Part shown: in pieces, positions 47,501 through 58,511 of the stretch
Position numbering within the stretch: position 1 is the stretch's first letter
How the letters are laid out: every line of letters starts with the position of its first letter
Source of the DNA: Notospermus geniculatus
Taxonomy: Eukaryota > Nemertea > Pilidiophora > Heteronemertea > Lineidae
DNA length: 64,000 nucleotides
NCBI GenBank assembly: GCA_002633025.1
Contig: NMRB01000819.1
Coordinates: forward strand, 50,848 to 114,847
Direction: 5' to 3'
The notes under the pieces: generated by a model
Told to the model about the DNA's origin: nothing
Database searches by the model: none
What the model saw: the letters and a program-made list of their open reading frames with translations, nothing else
Position numbers and translations under genes: made by a program

Positions 47501-48919
47501 TTAAGTTTGAGGTTGACCTCAAGTAAGTAATATGATTTGCCATTACAATTTGAGGTTGAGGACGACTTAGGTTCGCTTGAGAACAAAGTAATCTGACATA
47601 GGGGTATGTACCAAGTTTCAGGTCAATAGCACCCGCGGTTACCACCAAAAGGCAAAATTTTGAACTTTGACCTCTGTGACCTTGAAAAGAAGGTCAAATC
47701 AAAAACCCGTTAAATATGTAATGTACCCTCTGTAGATACACCTACATTTGTATGATCAAAATTTGGAGGTGAGCCAGTCATTAGTTCAGGAGTTATTGCA
47801 CTTTTTGTATTTTTGGTTTACGCCACCTGGTGGCCAAGCTAAGAGTAAAACAGGACCAAAACTTGGTGTCGTAGGTCACCTGACCTAGGGGTATATATGT
47901 GCCAAGTTTCAAGGCTGGGTTGCACAAAACTCATGTTAGCGCTAAATTGGTGTTAGCGCTAACTTTTTGTTAAAGGACGTAAAAAGATAAGGGATTTTTA
48001 CGTCATCTAACATAAAGTTAGCGCTAACACCAAGTTAGTGCTATCGTGAGTTTTGTGCAACCGGGCCCAGATCAATAGCTCCAACGGTTATGAAACGTGC
48101 CCTGCTAACGGACAACGACGACAACGAGGGACGACCCACGACAAGAGCTCACCACCAGGTGAGTTAAGAAAATGACACAAATATGTAATTCTCTGAAGAA
48201 AATAGAGTGGCAAAATGAAAATTGAATGGAAGGAAACAAGACAATGAAAGAAGGCATACAACCAGATCTGAATGTACTAAAGGCAAAAAAGGGCTGGTGG
48301 GTGGAAAATAAAAACAAAATTATTGTATTAAAAATATAAAATCATACTCACAACTTTCTAATAAAATTTCTCCAAGGAGAGAATCGGGCCCATAGGTAAC
48401 ATCAGCCATTATTTGTGATTCGCCTCTTTTAGAAACAGAATCTGCTGGCATGATGGCCACCATGCCATCGACATCGAAGAGAATCAGTACTTTTTGGTCT
48501 GTAAAAAAATCATAAACTCTTAAACTGTGATATATACCAAAATTTATTGTACATGTAAACGTACATGTACGTGGATGGACAGCTTATACCGGTACCATAC
48601 TTTACCGGGACAGCTGTCTCAAAATCTGTTCACATTTGGAAAAACTGTACCAAACAGCGCTATTAAGTATGGAAAGTACCGGTAGTGTAATTGTAAATGG
48701 GGCTAGAAATTTAAAAGGATGACAAGTCGTACAGGAAAAGGAGTATTGGAAACATACCACAGTACCGGTACAAGGAAATATACATGTTAAATCATTGAGA
48801 GTTCTAAAAATTGTGATTATTTCTTTTCATTTCAGCCATTGCACCATAAGGTATGACAATAACAAAAACAGTACCGGGACGGGAATGATCCCTCCTTTTA
48901 CGCTTTCGAGATTCCATAT
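44511..48919 (-). CDS. Spliced gene for an acidic protein with RGG box, function unknown
   Basis: Nine exons are readable on the minus strand: 48919-48875 (ATG at 48917), 48498-48352, 47227-47109, 46825-46808, 46442-46377, 46097-46047, 45436-45383, 45072-44962 and 44661-44548 (or to 44511). Joins are in frame throughout: the first two introns are phase 1, the rest phase 0. They give about 241 residues. It opens with a basic MESRKRKRRDHSRP stretch (possible nuclear signal), then VLILFDVDGMVAIMP, which I do not recognise as a named domain. An acidic middle comes from exons 4-7; exon 4 is only 18 bp. Exon 8 is an arginine-glycine box, typical of RNA-binding or methylated proteins. Exons 6 and 7 look duplicated. 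Exon 7 uses a GC donor. The acceptor just before the ATG implies an upstream non-coding exon. The 3' end was not found. Nuclear RNA binding is only inference. Confidence 0.75.
45691..45852. mobile_element. Foldback MITE, ACAAAACTCATGTTAGCGC family, copy 1
   Basis: The left arm carries ACAAAACTCATGTTGGCGCT and the right arm GAGTTTTGTGCAACTGGGCC. Copies 2 and 3 are at 47911-48068 and 62737-62880. It sits between exons 6 and 7 of the acidic/RGG gene. More diverged than copy 2. Confidence 0.75.
47911..48068. mobile_element. Foldback MITE, ACAAAACTCATGTTAGCGC family, copy 2
   Basis: GGCTGGGTTGCACAAAACTC to GAGTTTTGTGCAACCGGGCC, with GTTAGCGCTAAC repeats on both sides. It sits inside a copy of the dispersed long repeat (47.3-48.1 kb), in the second intron of the acidic/RGG gene. 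Confidence 0.8.
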
Positions 48920-50856
48920 CTGAAAAAAGAAAAATATTGTAAGGCCACATAAAAAAAATCTTTAGTTCAGCATCAGCGCCCGCCTAGAATTTTCTCGCCG
49001 CCTCAAAAATAATTTTGGAAAAAAAATTTTTTTTTTCAAAAAAAAAATTTTTTTTCAAAAAAAAATTTTTCCTTCAATTCTTTTCTCACATTATAATGTT
49101 CTCTGTCAAAAAGTGTGGTTTCTTGTCTACACATGCCTTTTCCAGGGTGACTCAGATATTTATTTTTTTTTAAATAAAAACCTTTTTCGAGTTGTCTGCA
49201 TGTTGTCTATTATTTGTCTATTGTATGGTAAATGGTACAATGCTTCCAAGCTCTCTTTCGATGATCACAGTCCATTTCAGTATTAAAAAAAAACAAAACC
49301 CTCCTCCCTCCTCACTTTTTACAAGTTTGACTGATGCTAAACTAAAGATTTTTTTTATGTGCCCTAACAGTAAAGTTATAGTATAGGCCTATGATGTGAT
49401 GAAATGTGCCATGCTAGCAATCAGGCACTACCCAAAATGGGTAGAAATCTTTGAAAACGACCAGGAAAATGATGAAAATTCGGTGGCTACCTAGGCCTCA
49501 AGAAAATCAGAGTGATCCAATACATTTCTTTTGTGGCTAGGCGTAGGCCTAAAGAAAATTTCACCCTAGCGCAATCCCTGCATTTGGTGAGGAGTGAAAA
49601 CTGCCGTGTACATCAAATGTACAGTAATGATAGTGCACTCAGTGCAATGTAGTCATAGAAGGAGCATTGCCATTAGGCCTAGGAATGGGTAGGCCTATAG
49701 AATGTACGGTAGCCTACTGAGATGAAAATAACACATTTCTTATCTCACGGAATTAAACATTTTTGGCCAGCAGGTGGGACCAAAGTGACCCTATTTTCCG
49801 TAGAGCCTGCCCAGTAGCCTAGCCTCGGCCTACCATAGGGCCTAGGCCTACCGGTACCGGTACTTTACCGGTAGGCCTTGGCTACTCTAGGCTAGGCCTA
49901 GCCTAGGCCTAACTCTCCATTCCAGTTCCGATTGGCGCGAGGTTTAGGCCTATCAATGATAGCTTCGCAACGACTTGGCCGATTTTGATGAAACATACGT
50001 CAATCGACTTCTCTTTCTTGGCGGTACAGCCATCATCACAGTCATTTTCAAGAAAAACGTGACAGAAAAAAGTTCTTCGCAAATCACAGTTCGTGTTTAC
50101 GACGCAATGCATCGCGCACGTGTAAACTGCACTGAACAGCATAGGCCTAGCGAGCGAAACAATTGAAATGGGTTTAGGCCTAGAGAAAGGGGGGATTCGT
50201 TAGCTAGGCCTAGGCCTATGCAGGCCTACGCGAAAAATGAAGATAGGCCTAGGGGTAGCAGAAAGATACCGGCAAGAAAGAAAAGTTAGGCCTAATCTGC
50301 TAATTGATCTGTTGCGGAGATATCGGCTGAAAACCTCGCGCCACTCGGCACTGACTGGGATTTGGAATGACATGCTGATAGCCTAGGCCCCTAGGCCTAA
50401 CCGAAAAATAAAACGATTATTACTTCTCAGCAGCAGGGACACCAATGGCTTGTAGCCTAAAACGCACTCAGTTGGCAGCTTTTTTGTAGGCCAAGCCTTC
50501 CGCTGTGTGTCAATGTGTGTGGTGACAGGCAGCAGCAGCAACGGCAGGACTGCAGGAGGACAGCCAGGCTACGGATGTCGTAAATCGGTGCGTGTTTGTT
50601 ATTCATGACATAATTATTCACGACGTTTTCACACATAAAAATATAAAAAATAAATTTAAATTTGCACATGACATGCATGAAACAATATAGGCCCTATAAT
50701 CATGATAATGATTTGTTCATGAAAATTACATTGATGCTGATATTTAATTCACAACACGGGAAACGATGATGGGGCGCGGCCTGAAAATGACGATCTGACG
50801 ATGGCTGGCCGTGCACCGTGTACATTGTAGTTTTTGATTTGTGTGTAGTCCAACAT
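48920..50856. other. Upstream region of the acidic/RGG gene, AGGCCT-rich
   Basis: No coding exon recognised. The 49790-50420 part is dense in AGGCCT palindromes (TAGGCCTAGGCCT runs). A promoter and non-coding first exon of the minus-strand gene should lie here because the first coding exon starts with an acceptor site, but I cannot place them. An A/T homopolymer patch lies near 49015-49070. Confidence 0.4.
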
Positions 50857-51033
50857 CCGCGGCGCAGTTGGTACGCAGTAGGGACGCGGAAGGTACGGGG
50901 AATATGAAACCTCATCCGCGTACCATCCTAGGATATACCGCGTACAGTACGGGGTGAATTCTAGTGCACATCCCGCGCCACGTACGAGGAAGGTACGCGG
51001 ATAAAGGGAGGTCAATTGTGCAACGTACTGTAC

Positions 51034-52111
51034 AACGTACAATTGGCAATGATTTCCGTACAGTGTACGATGGAAACGTACAAGTAAGCACCCATGCGCA
51101 TACCTGACTCCCCTGGGGTTTGTGGGTCAGAGTATGGGGATGAGCCCGAATACCAGGGTGGGCCCACGTTGATGTGACGATTCTGTAGCCGATTTTATCA
51201 GTATTAAGAAGAGATTAATTAACCAATTGTTCCATATAGAAATTTCAAAGAGTCACAACGGTTATCTGAGAAAAGAAAAAGAAAGAAAAAAAAGAAAAAA
51301 ACTAAAAGTGGCGACCGGTGTAAAAGAAATGCAGGAACCATTGTCCTACGGGGACGTCCGTTCATTGCTTACCAATCCTATATAACAGGTAGGACTCCTG
51401 ATAACTAGGGGACTTACATTTTCTTTTACAGATGTCAAAGTCCGCCGTAACCAAAGTCCTTCCCCTTTTGCATTGAATACACAATAGAATCTGTATAGCT
51501 TTTTAATAGGACATGCATTCAAATAGCTAAAATATTCGGTCGTCGGTCTGCCAGTCACTCGTGGTGTAGTGGTTCGGAGACCTGCATTGCACGCAAATAC
51601 TGCGGGTCCGACTCCCTGTCGGGCAACTGTTTTTTTGTTTAGCCTAAATTGTTTTTTCTTGTCATCTTCGATCATTACACAGCATTGTCATGATTGTGGT
51701 GCATCTTGCATGATCTACTACGCCTGAACCTACTTTTTAAGGCAATTATTTAGGGGTTCAAGAAACCTTTTGAGACCGAACATGCCATGGTCTTGCATGA
51801 GTTGTATTTTTGACAAAAGTTTAAAATCTCTATAAAAAGTCTGATTTTTCAATCGCATATTGTATAAAACTGAGAACCAATGCCATTTCAAAGCTTTCCT
51901 ATTTCTGTTCACAAAGAAATTTTCAAATGTTCAATCGGAACCTCCATATCATAACTATGAAGAATTTATCCGACGGTTTCAGTCGAAACTCCAGTCAACA
52001 GTCCAATTCTTATTTTATAGTCGCCCTTTTCTTATTGTCCCAAGATCAGGCTCATGAATAATAAGTCTCATTCATCGCACTTCGAGCGTACCCCCGCACG
52101 CCTTACCTTTC
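51034..52111. other. Mostly anonymous sequence with one tRNA-like SINE head
   Basis: Positions 51553-51628 carry CTCGTGGTGTAGTGGTTCGG (A-box-like) and GCGGGTCCGACTCCC (B-box-like) on the plus strand, the layout of a tRNA-derived SINE. The rest shows no gene signal. Confidence 0.45.
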
Positions 52112-53118
52112 ATCTATTTCATTCTAATTAACGGAATGAAACTCTGACGGAACGTTCTGTTGGAGATAGCATACGCTACAAAATTTACTGCGGAATCGAA
52201 AATGACCAGAAGCAACCCACTGTTTCTGGCATAATTGAAAAAAGGCCATCAGCTGAGAACAACACAACCGCCAATGAAATCATGGATGTTGCTTGCAGGC
52301 TGTGTACCCGATTTGGTTTAGTTGGGTCCCATGGCAGTTCGTTGTATTTGGTCGTTGTCGGTCTGATTTTGTTTGGTTGGGGCCGCGGATTCGGCCTTCA
52401 TGAATTTCCTTCCGCTCAGCGCCCGCCTCAATGCGATGATTAACGCTGTGTTAAGAATACCGTATATATGGATGAGCGGACCGAAGGCAATATCAACGAT
52501 GGCCATACGCTTAGTCCCAGTCGTGAATTCGGAGCATTATTTCATGGCGACCTGAACACTAAATTTGTTCTCATTTCAAGGCCCAAAGACCAGAACTTAG
52601 GGATATAGCAGACAACGGAAACGCTCACGACAAACATGGCAACTCTCCCGACATTCTTTTTGGTTGAGTGAGCTCTGGCCCACAGAGGGAAGCCAATGCT
52701 CCAGAATCTCTCGAAAGTTGTGAGCACGACTAACCAATTCCGTACTTGCAGAGTTATGAAATAAAATGGGTGCGACGCATAGAATATTGCTGGTCCTCTA
52801 TCAGAGTCTGGCATGGTAAAGACAACCAACGGTCGAGTGATGTAAAGAACCATATGTCGAATGGAGATATGTATTAAACAGGTGATTAGAAAGCAGAGGT
52901 CGTTGCCGGCAATTATGCGCAGTAGGAATATTGCCGTGGAACTGCTGCGCAGCGTACCCATGCGCAGAATGATCAGGTTGAGACTATTTACATGATTTAG
53001 TACGATTCCAATGAGAATACCTGGTGTTATCCCGCACATATATAAATAAAAAACGTCGGCGAAGACTTCCCTGAGTTGTCCTTTGTTGTAGCTACCGTGA
53101 CGCTTTTCACTGTCATTT
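52112..53118 (-). pseudogene. GPCR relic, duplicate of the 31.6-kb receptor
   Basis: High similarity to the 31611-32645 receptor over its whole length, but broken. A deletion removes part of TM6 (the VCETPVSLDQ block is gone), further small indels lie near 52345 and 52495, and another deletion removes the coding part before EVFADVFYLY. The longest open piece (53177-52542, 211 codons) covers TM1-TM4 with the ERF motif changed only in its neighbours (TFERFWSI). The 5' flank matches that of the intact receptor for over 1 kb, so gene and flank were copied together. Confidence 0.87.
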
Positions 53119-53248
53119 TTCCCGGGACAGGAGATTTCGCTTTTTTCAGACGCACTGCTGACTGACGCACTTTCCATGCGTTTTCTGACATTCCGTATTG
53201 CCTTCAGAATGCCCGATGTGTTGCCTGTTGTCTTTGTGATTGGTACCG

Positions 53249-54346
53249 GTTTTTCACTTCAAAACATTTACCAACACATTTGAAATGAAAGTAAGTGCAA
53301 ACAGTTCAAAATTATATGTATTCAACGAAGCAGCCAACTGCTCTTTATCGGGCAGATACATTTACCTTCTGCAAATTGTGTTTAGGTCGTATGACGTTGG
53401 GCATCATCGCTATGGTGGCATATCAATCGTTACCAGTTGTGCACAAACGTGTTCCTTTATTCCTCTTGTGTCCCAGGGCCCATCATAAAAAACTTATGTC
53501 TAAGTGTGACACTTATCCTTTGTTCAACACAAAAGATAAGTATCACACTTTGTCCTAAGTATATGAAATGTCACGTCGATTTTAGGGTCACGTCCATGAG
53601 TATTCTTTCCCTGCCAGGATAGACTCGGGACCCAGTCGTTGTGTCGCTCCGGCCGCCGCGCTACACTCCACAAACGACCATGACGACTGGGAAAGCAAGC
53701 TGCAAAATCAGCGGCTAGCGTACCGACAACAACAACGCCCATCTCGACGAATGAAATTGCCCGAAAGCAATCTACTAGGGAAAAAAATCTGGCACACTTT
53801 TGATTGGTTGTTATTTCTGTGGATGATGTAATTTACCAGATCCTCTCGCCCGTCCAGAAACTTTTCAACGTCACTAGCAGGATATTAATAAATCCGTAAG
53901 TACTGCTCATCGCACACAGCATCGAACTTAGGTACCAGGATACCGTCCTTGACCTCAAAGAAAGTTCCGATAATCAGCTGATTTGGCATCTTGCAACGAG
54001 CAGCCGACGGCCGTTCAAGACGCAGTTTCTGATTGGCAGAACTCATTCATATCCGTTGTTGTTGTCGGTACGCTAGCCGCTGATTTTGCAGCTTGCTTTC
54101 CCAGTCGTTTGTGGAGTGAAGCGCGGCCGGAGCGACACAACGACTGGGTCCCGAGTCTATGCCAGGATGGTTGTTGTGCGATGCCGTTCTTGCCTGTCAA
54201 TGAAAAATATTACATGTCTTCAGAAATGTAGCTAAATAGGTACCAGAGTCGTGAAGTGAGAAAGATGCTCATCCGTCCCTGAAGGTTTACTTCTTTCATT
54301 CCTGGTGTGCAATCTATACATCCGTGTAAAAATAACTGTTCTTAAA
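53249..54346. repeat. Conserved 5' flank of the GPCR family, copy B
   Basis: Matches 32781-34110 apart from insertions: this copy lacks the two elements at 33016-33622 and gains the one at 53620-54159. The shared hairpin is at 53500-53560. Confidence 0.75.
53620..54159. mobile_element. hAT-type non-autonomous element with 8-bp target duplication
   Basis: The ends TAGACTCGGGACCCAGTCG and CGACTGGGTCCCGAGTCTA are perfect complements, and the arms extend over 100 bp. TGCCAGGA at 53612-53619 is repeated at 54160-54167. The paralogous flank has only a single TGCAAGGA near 33894, an empty site. Eight-base duplications are typical of hAT elements; no transposase is inside. Confidence 0.85.
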
Positions 54347-54750
54347 GCCTAGGTCACAAATCCACCGGGCCCCGTACGATTTTCCCCACCCAGCGGCTTG
54401 CCATGGATTTTAGAGACTGAAACACGGATCTAAGATGAATTATGCCGAAATCGCCTCATGGATAAGCGGAAATTAGACTGGATCAAACTGGGCACCGTAG
54501 AAATTGGCCAAAATGTCTGTTTTTACTCGCCGTACGGGCCCCGGAGTGGATATGTGACTGGGGCTTTAGTCATGTTAGTTTGTTGACATTATGTTGTCGT
54601 ATTGGCAAACGTGAGATACAATTTCGTTTTTGAACGATCAATACAAGTCGCCGCATTTCGCAACTGACACAAATCAGCCAGATTATTCATTTAATGCAAA
54701 CGTCATGCAGGGGCTTAAAAAATTGTTTCAATGAGCAGCATGTAGGCGTA

Positions 54751-55787
54751 CAGTCGCGCGTCATATATATTCGACACTTTGACGTCGCAGTGTTTGCGCG
54801 CAGTACCAATCGCAACTTGGATGGCTCAGTACGTTAAAACAGACCGGCGCATACACCAAATGTACATACATTCCGAAAGAAAAAGATACATGACTTCTGT
54901 AAGTAGAAGATGTGGGAAAAATAGCGAAGTCCGTAACCTTGGGGAGTCAATTTGTACGCAGTGTTGCTGATTTTTTATTTTTTGCGGATGGTTCAGAGAA
55001 ACAGTTCCCAACTACGATTAAAGAATACGATCGCTTCAAAAATTAAAGGGTGGGTAGGAGATATCTAAGGCTTTCAAACAGGCCGATTTTATTCATTTTC
55101 GTTAAGCAGTTTAGAAATAAACGACGAACGCGTCAATTCAGGAAGTGAATTTGACGTCACAAGTAACGGCGGCGTCAGGGAAGAAATTGGTTCACCGTTT
55201 CAAAAGTACTGCGGCGGCATTCTCAATACTCTCATGGCTAACATTTGTATTGCAATAGTGTCACTTAGCAAGTCCCCTTTGGGATAAAGTATCGATACAC
55301 TCCAAAACAAAGCAACATCGCAAATTCAAAGGTTTTTCTATAGGTACTGAAATTATACGTCAAATTCAGTGGTGCGGCGTAACGTTCTTTGTTTCTTCCG
55401 GTGCCTTCAGCGAACGTTTTCCAATGGTGCAGACTGTTCAAATCTGTCAAAAATAAATATGTTATACTTCTAGCGGTTCTTAACATCATGGAAATATTCA
55501 TAACATGATATCTTTGGGTATGTGCGAAATAGAGCCTCTTTGAAATGGGTTACAGATATTTTTCCATTTCCTTCCGACGTTTGTGAATGACGTCAGAACA
55601 ATGCGATAACGCAATAATAGACGTACGTCACACGACAGACGTCATCCTCAATACTACGACGTCATGATGTCCGAATATTAGGTTGATTGGATGTATAGAA
55701 ACAACGCAACATGCGATACACTAGGCGGATTGTTTTACGCGTAAAACGCAAAACGTCAAAGTGTCGAATATATATGAAACATGACTG
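54751..55787. mobile_element. 1.04-kb element with CAGTC ends and TA target
   Basis: The ends CAGTC...CATATATATTCGACACTTTG and the complement are flanked by TA at 54749-54750 and 55788-55789. The inverted ends are about 40 bp with one variable stretch. No transposase recognised inside. Tc1/mariner-type by target and ends. Confidence 0.75.
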
Positions 55788-56035
55788 TATATAGATAAAG
55801 TTGCTGGCGTTATCTCTTAACAACATGTACTTCCTGAGACATAAATGTTATAGATTATTATATTTCCTGGCGAGAAAGTACCAAATGCCAGTGCCAGTGC
55901 CACGATTTAAACGGACCCGCCACTAAAGCAGCTGCGGGAATTGCTACCATTCCCCTTGCACGTATTTCACACATGACACCAACGACTCGTCACTCTGATT
56001 AACTCAAAGCCTTTAACTTGATAAGAAAATCCTAA

Positions 56036-56512
56036 GGCCATACCAATTTGATTGTTCGTTTAATGGATTGTTAGGCCATACATGATGGAGCATGAGGGCG
56101 AAAAAAAAGAAAAAAAAATGCAAACCATAAGTTATGTGGTCACACAAGGGTGAGTGTGAAGGTAAAAAATGAAGTTCTCAGGCCTAAAATCCAAGGATTT
56201 GGGGTTTTTAAGGGTAGCATGGCCAAGAGCAGGGCATCGATGGCAATGAATTTATGCCCTGCCTCTGCTGCTGGCATCTCCTATTCACTTTGACGATGTT
56301 TGATGAGTTCACGCCTGTATATTTTTCCCCAAATGGCGTTTTGAGCATGCGGGCGGTTAAAAAAACAAAGCCTTCCCGCTTGTGCAAAAAATTGTTTTTT
56401 TTTTTGGAATTTAGAGCATTTTAAACATGCGGGAGCAAAAAATTTTTTTTTCACTTTTGGGATTTTGGGCATGAGGGAAATCCGTTAAACGAACAATCAA
56501 ATTGGTATGGCC
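56036..56512. mobile_element. PIF/Harbinger-like MITE with TAA target
   Basis: GGCCATACCAATTTGATTGT and its complement form the ends, flanked by TAA at 56033-56035 and 56513-56515. The interior is A/T-rich with homopolymers. Confidence 0.75.
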
Positions 56513-56930
56513 TAATGAAGTCCATTTACAGAGTGTTATTGTGCGACTGTGCCTGAAGTTTGTTACTCGTTCAAACTACATTAACCACCTCTCTCAACAA
56601 GTTCCAGTTCGACCACTTTTCTCTTGTTCCACTGCTAAAGCAGTGAGAAGTAAAGTGGCTACCCGGTAATTTAGCTTGCTTTGAAAGGTGCTTCGGGTAT
56701 CTCCAGCCCAGGTGTGATAGAATCTAATGTCGCCGTCTTCCCGATGTCCCTTGTATAGTTTGCCACAGGAGTAATGGTCTTTGTCTCTCTAGAATCCAAT
56801 TCAATGGTGCCGCTTAATCCGTAAATGTATTGTTGGGGGACATCATATATCGGGGGACATTAGATTCTATTACACCTGTTTCACCAATTTCATTCTTATT
56901 AGCGCCATGAAGCCATGACGAAACGTTCTG

Positions 56931-57977
56931 TTAGAGATAGCATACGCTACAAAATTTACCGACGAATCTAAAATGACAAGCAACAACCCAGTTTTTTCTG
57001 GCGTAATTCACAAAAAGATCATCAGCGGAGAACGAGACACCGGCAATTCGGACAAACCGATCGAGAGATACCGGAGTCTCACAAATAATGAACACAAGAG
57101 CCAATGAAATGACCATGACTGTCGCCTGAAGTTGGTCATTTTCTGCCTGATTTGGTTTTACTCGTGATCCGGATTTGGCCTTCAGCACGGCCCTTTTCTT
57201 CAGAGCTCGCCTCAGTGCGATTACTAACGCTGTGTTCAGAACACAGATAAGGATGAGAGGACCGAAGGCAATACCGATAATGTAGAGAAAGTTGCCATAC
57301 GCGCCGTCCCAGTCGTTAATTTGAAGCATTGTTTCCAGGCGATCCGTGCAACGGTTAATTCGTAGTACAAGGCCCAACGACCAAAATTTTGGCATATAAC
57401 AGAGATCAGAAACACTTAAAACAAACAGGGTGACTCTCCCAACATTCTTTTTAGTTGAGTGAGCTCTGGCCCACAGAGGGAAAACTATGCTGAAGAATCT
57501 CTCGAAAGTTGCGAGCATAACCAACCAATTTCTTACCTGCAGTGTTATGAAATATATTGGCAGTGTTGCATAAAATCTGGTCCTATCAGTGTCTGGCATC
57601 GTAAAGACACCCAAAGGTCGGGTAGTGTAAATGAGCAAATGTCGGAATGAGAAATAGATGAGACAGGTGATAAGGAAGCAGAGGTCATTTCCGGCAATAA
57701 CACGTAGTAGAAAAATAGCAGTGGAACCGCTGCGCACTACACGCATGCGCAAAACGACCAGGTTGAAGGTATTTAATACAATTCCGATGAGTACAACTGG
57801 CGTTATCCCGCACATATATAAATAAAAGACGTCGGCAAAGATTTTCCTGTACGGACATTTGTCTGAGTTTTCAGTGATTGCTGATATCGTGACCTTTTCC
57901 ATTATCATTTTCCCTGGGCCAGAGGAATCTGTTTTTTTCAAAAAACATACACTCACTGGCCATAAGTATTGCAACAT
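56931..57977 (-). CDS. Rhodopsin-like GPCR, single exon, frameshift before TM7
   Basis: Close paralogue of the 31.6-kb receptor. Family landmarks are kept: GIVLNTFN in TM1, AGNDLCFL in TM2, TFERFFSI at the end of TM3, a basic third loop (RRALKKRAVLKAKS) and CETPVSLDR in TM6. After NYARK the frame changes at a run of six T on the plus strand (56992-56997; A on the coding strand), so the predicted 20-residue tail is not TM7. The next frame continues with the family's VNFVAYAIS block and reaches a stop at about 56870. It is therefore either a real pseudogene or a one-base sequencing error. The first 15 residues come from a transposon end; the likely native start is MIMEKVTIS (Met24 or Met26). 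No ligand can be assigned. Confidence 0.82.
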   Translation of the reverse strand: MLQYLWPVSVCFLKKTDSSGPGKMIMEKVTISAITENSDKCPYRKIFADVFYLYMCGITPVVLIGIVLNTFNLVVLRMRVVRSGSTAIFLLRVIAGNDLCFLITCLIYFSFRHLLIYTTRPLGVFTMPDTDRTRFYATLPIYFITLQVRNWLVMLATFERFFSIVFPLWARAHSTKKNVGRVTLFVLSVSDLCYMPKFWSLGLVLRINRCTDRLETMLQINDWDGAYGNFLYIIGIAFGPLILICVLNTALVIALRRALKKRAVLKAKSGSRVKPNQAENDQLQATVMVISLALVFIICETPVSLDRFVRIAGVSFSADDLFVNYARKNWVVACHFRFVGKFCSVCYL

Positions 57978-58511
57978 ATGTTTTTTTTCTGGATTTCTCT
58001 CATGTCTTTACTACTTTTTGCACCTATTTTCGAATATATATCAGGGGGCTTATGGCAAAACATGCTGTTGGCAATTTGGATTGAAAAATCTCACTGTTGA
58101 TGAAAATATCAAGCCATGAAAATGAAATATCAAAACATGAAAACGACAAAATCTTCATGTGATGCTGCATCATTCTTTCCTTTTCAGGATAATGAAGCCT
58201 GATGACGAGCAAGTATTTACAAGAGAAAAAAAATTGAAAAATATCAACTGCGAACAAAGGTATTTGATATTATCCATGCCAGTTTCATCCAATGAAAAGC
58301 CACAGTTATCAAGAAAAATTTACTTTCCTCCAAAAAACCTCGCTTTTTGACAAAATTGGAAATTATTTTATGTCAAATACACGAAAATGATGCGCATTTT
58401 CAGCTTGATTTTTTCGCAGTTGTGAATGAATTCCGTTGTCTTCTTTTGTAAAAATTTGGTAGTCTTGCACTTCAAAATGTTCGAGATCTCAAATCGGTGA
58501 TATTTTGATCT

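Noticed and set aside
49909-50142. Minus-strand open frame upstream of the acidic/RGG gene
   Set aside because: Low-complexity AGGCCT surroundings, no splice site linking it to exon 1.
51553-51628. Functional tRNA gene
   Set aside because: A and B boxes are present, but I could not pair an acceptor stem or define an anticodon loop; better read as a SINE head.
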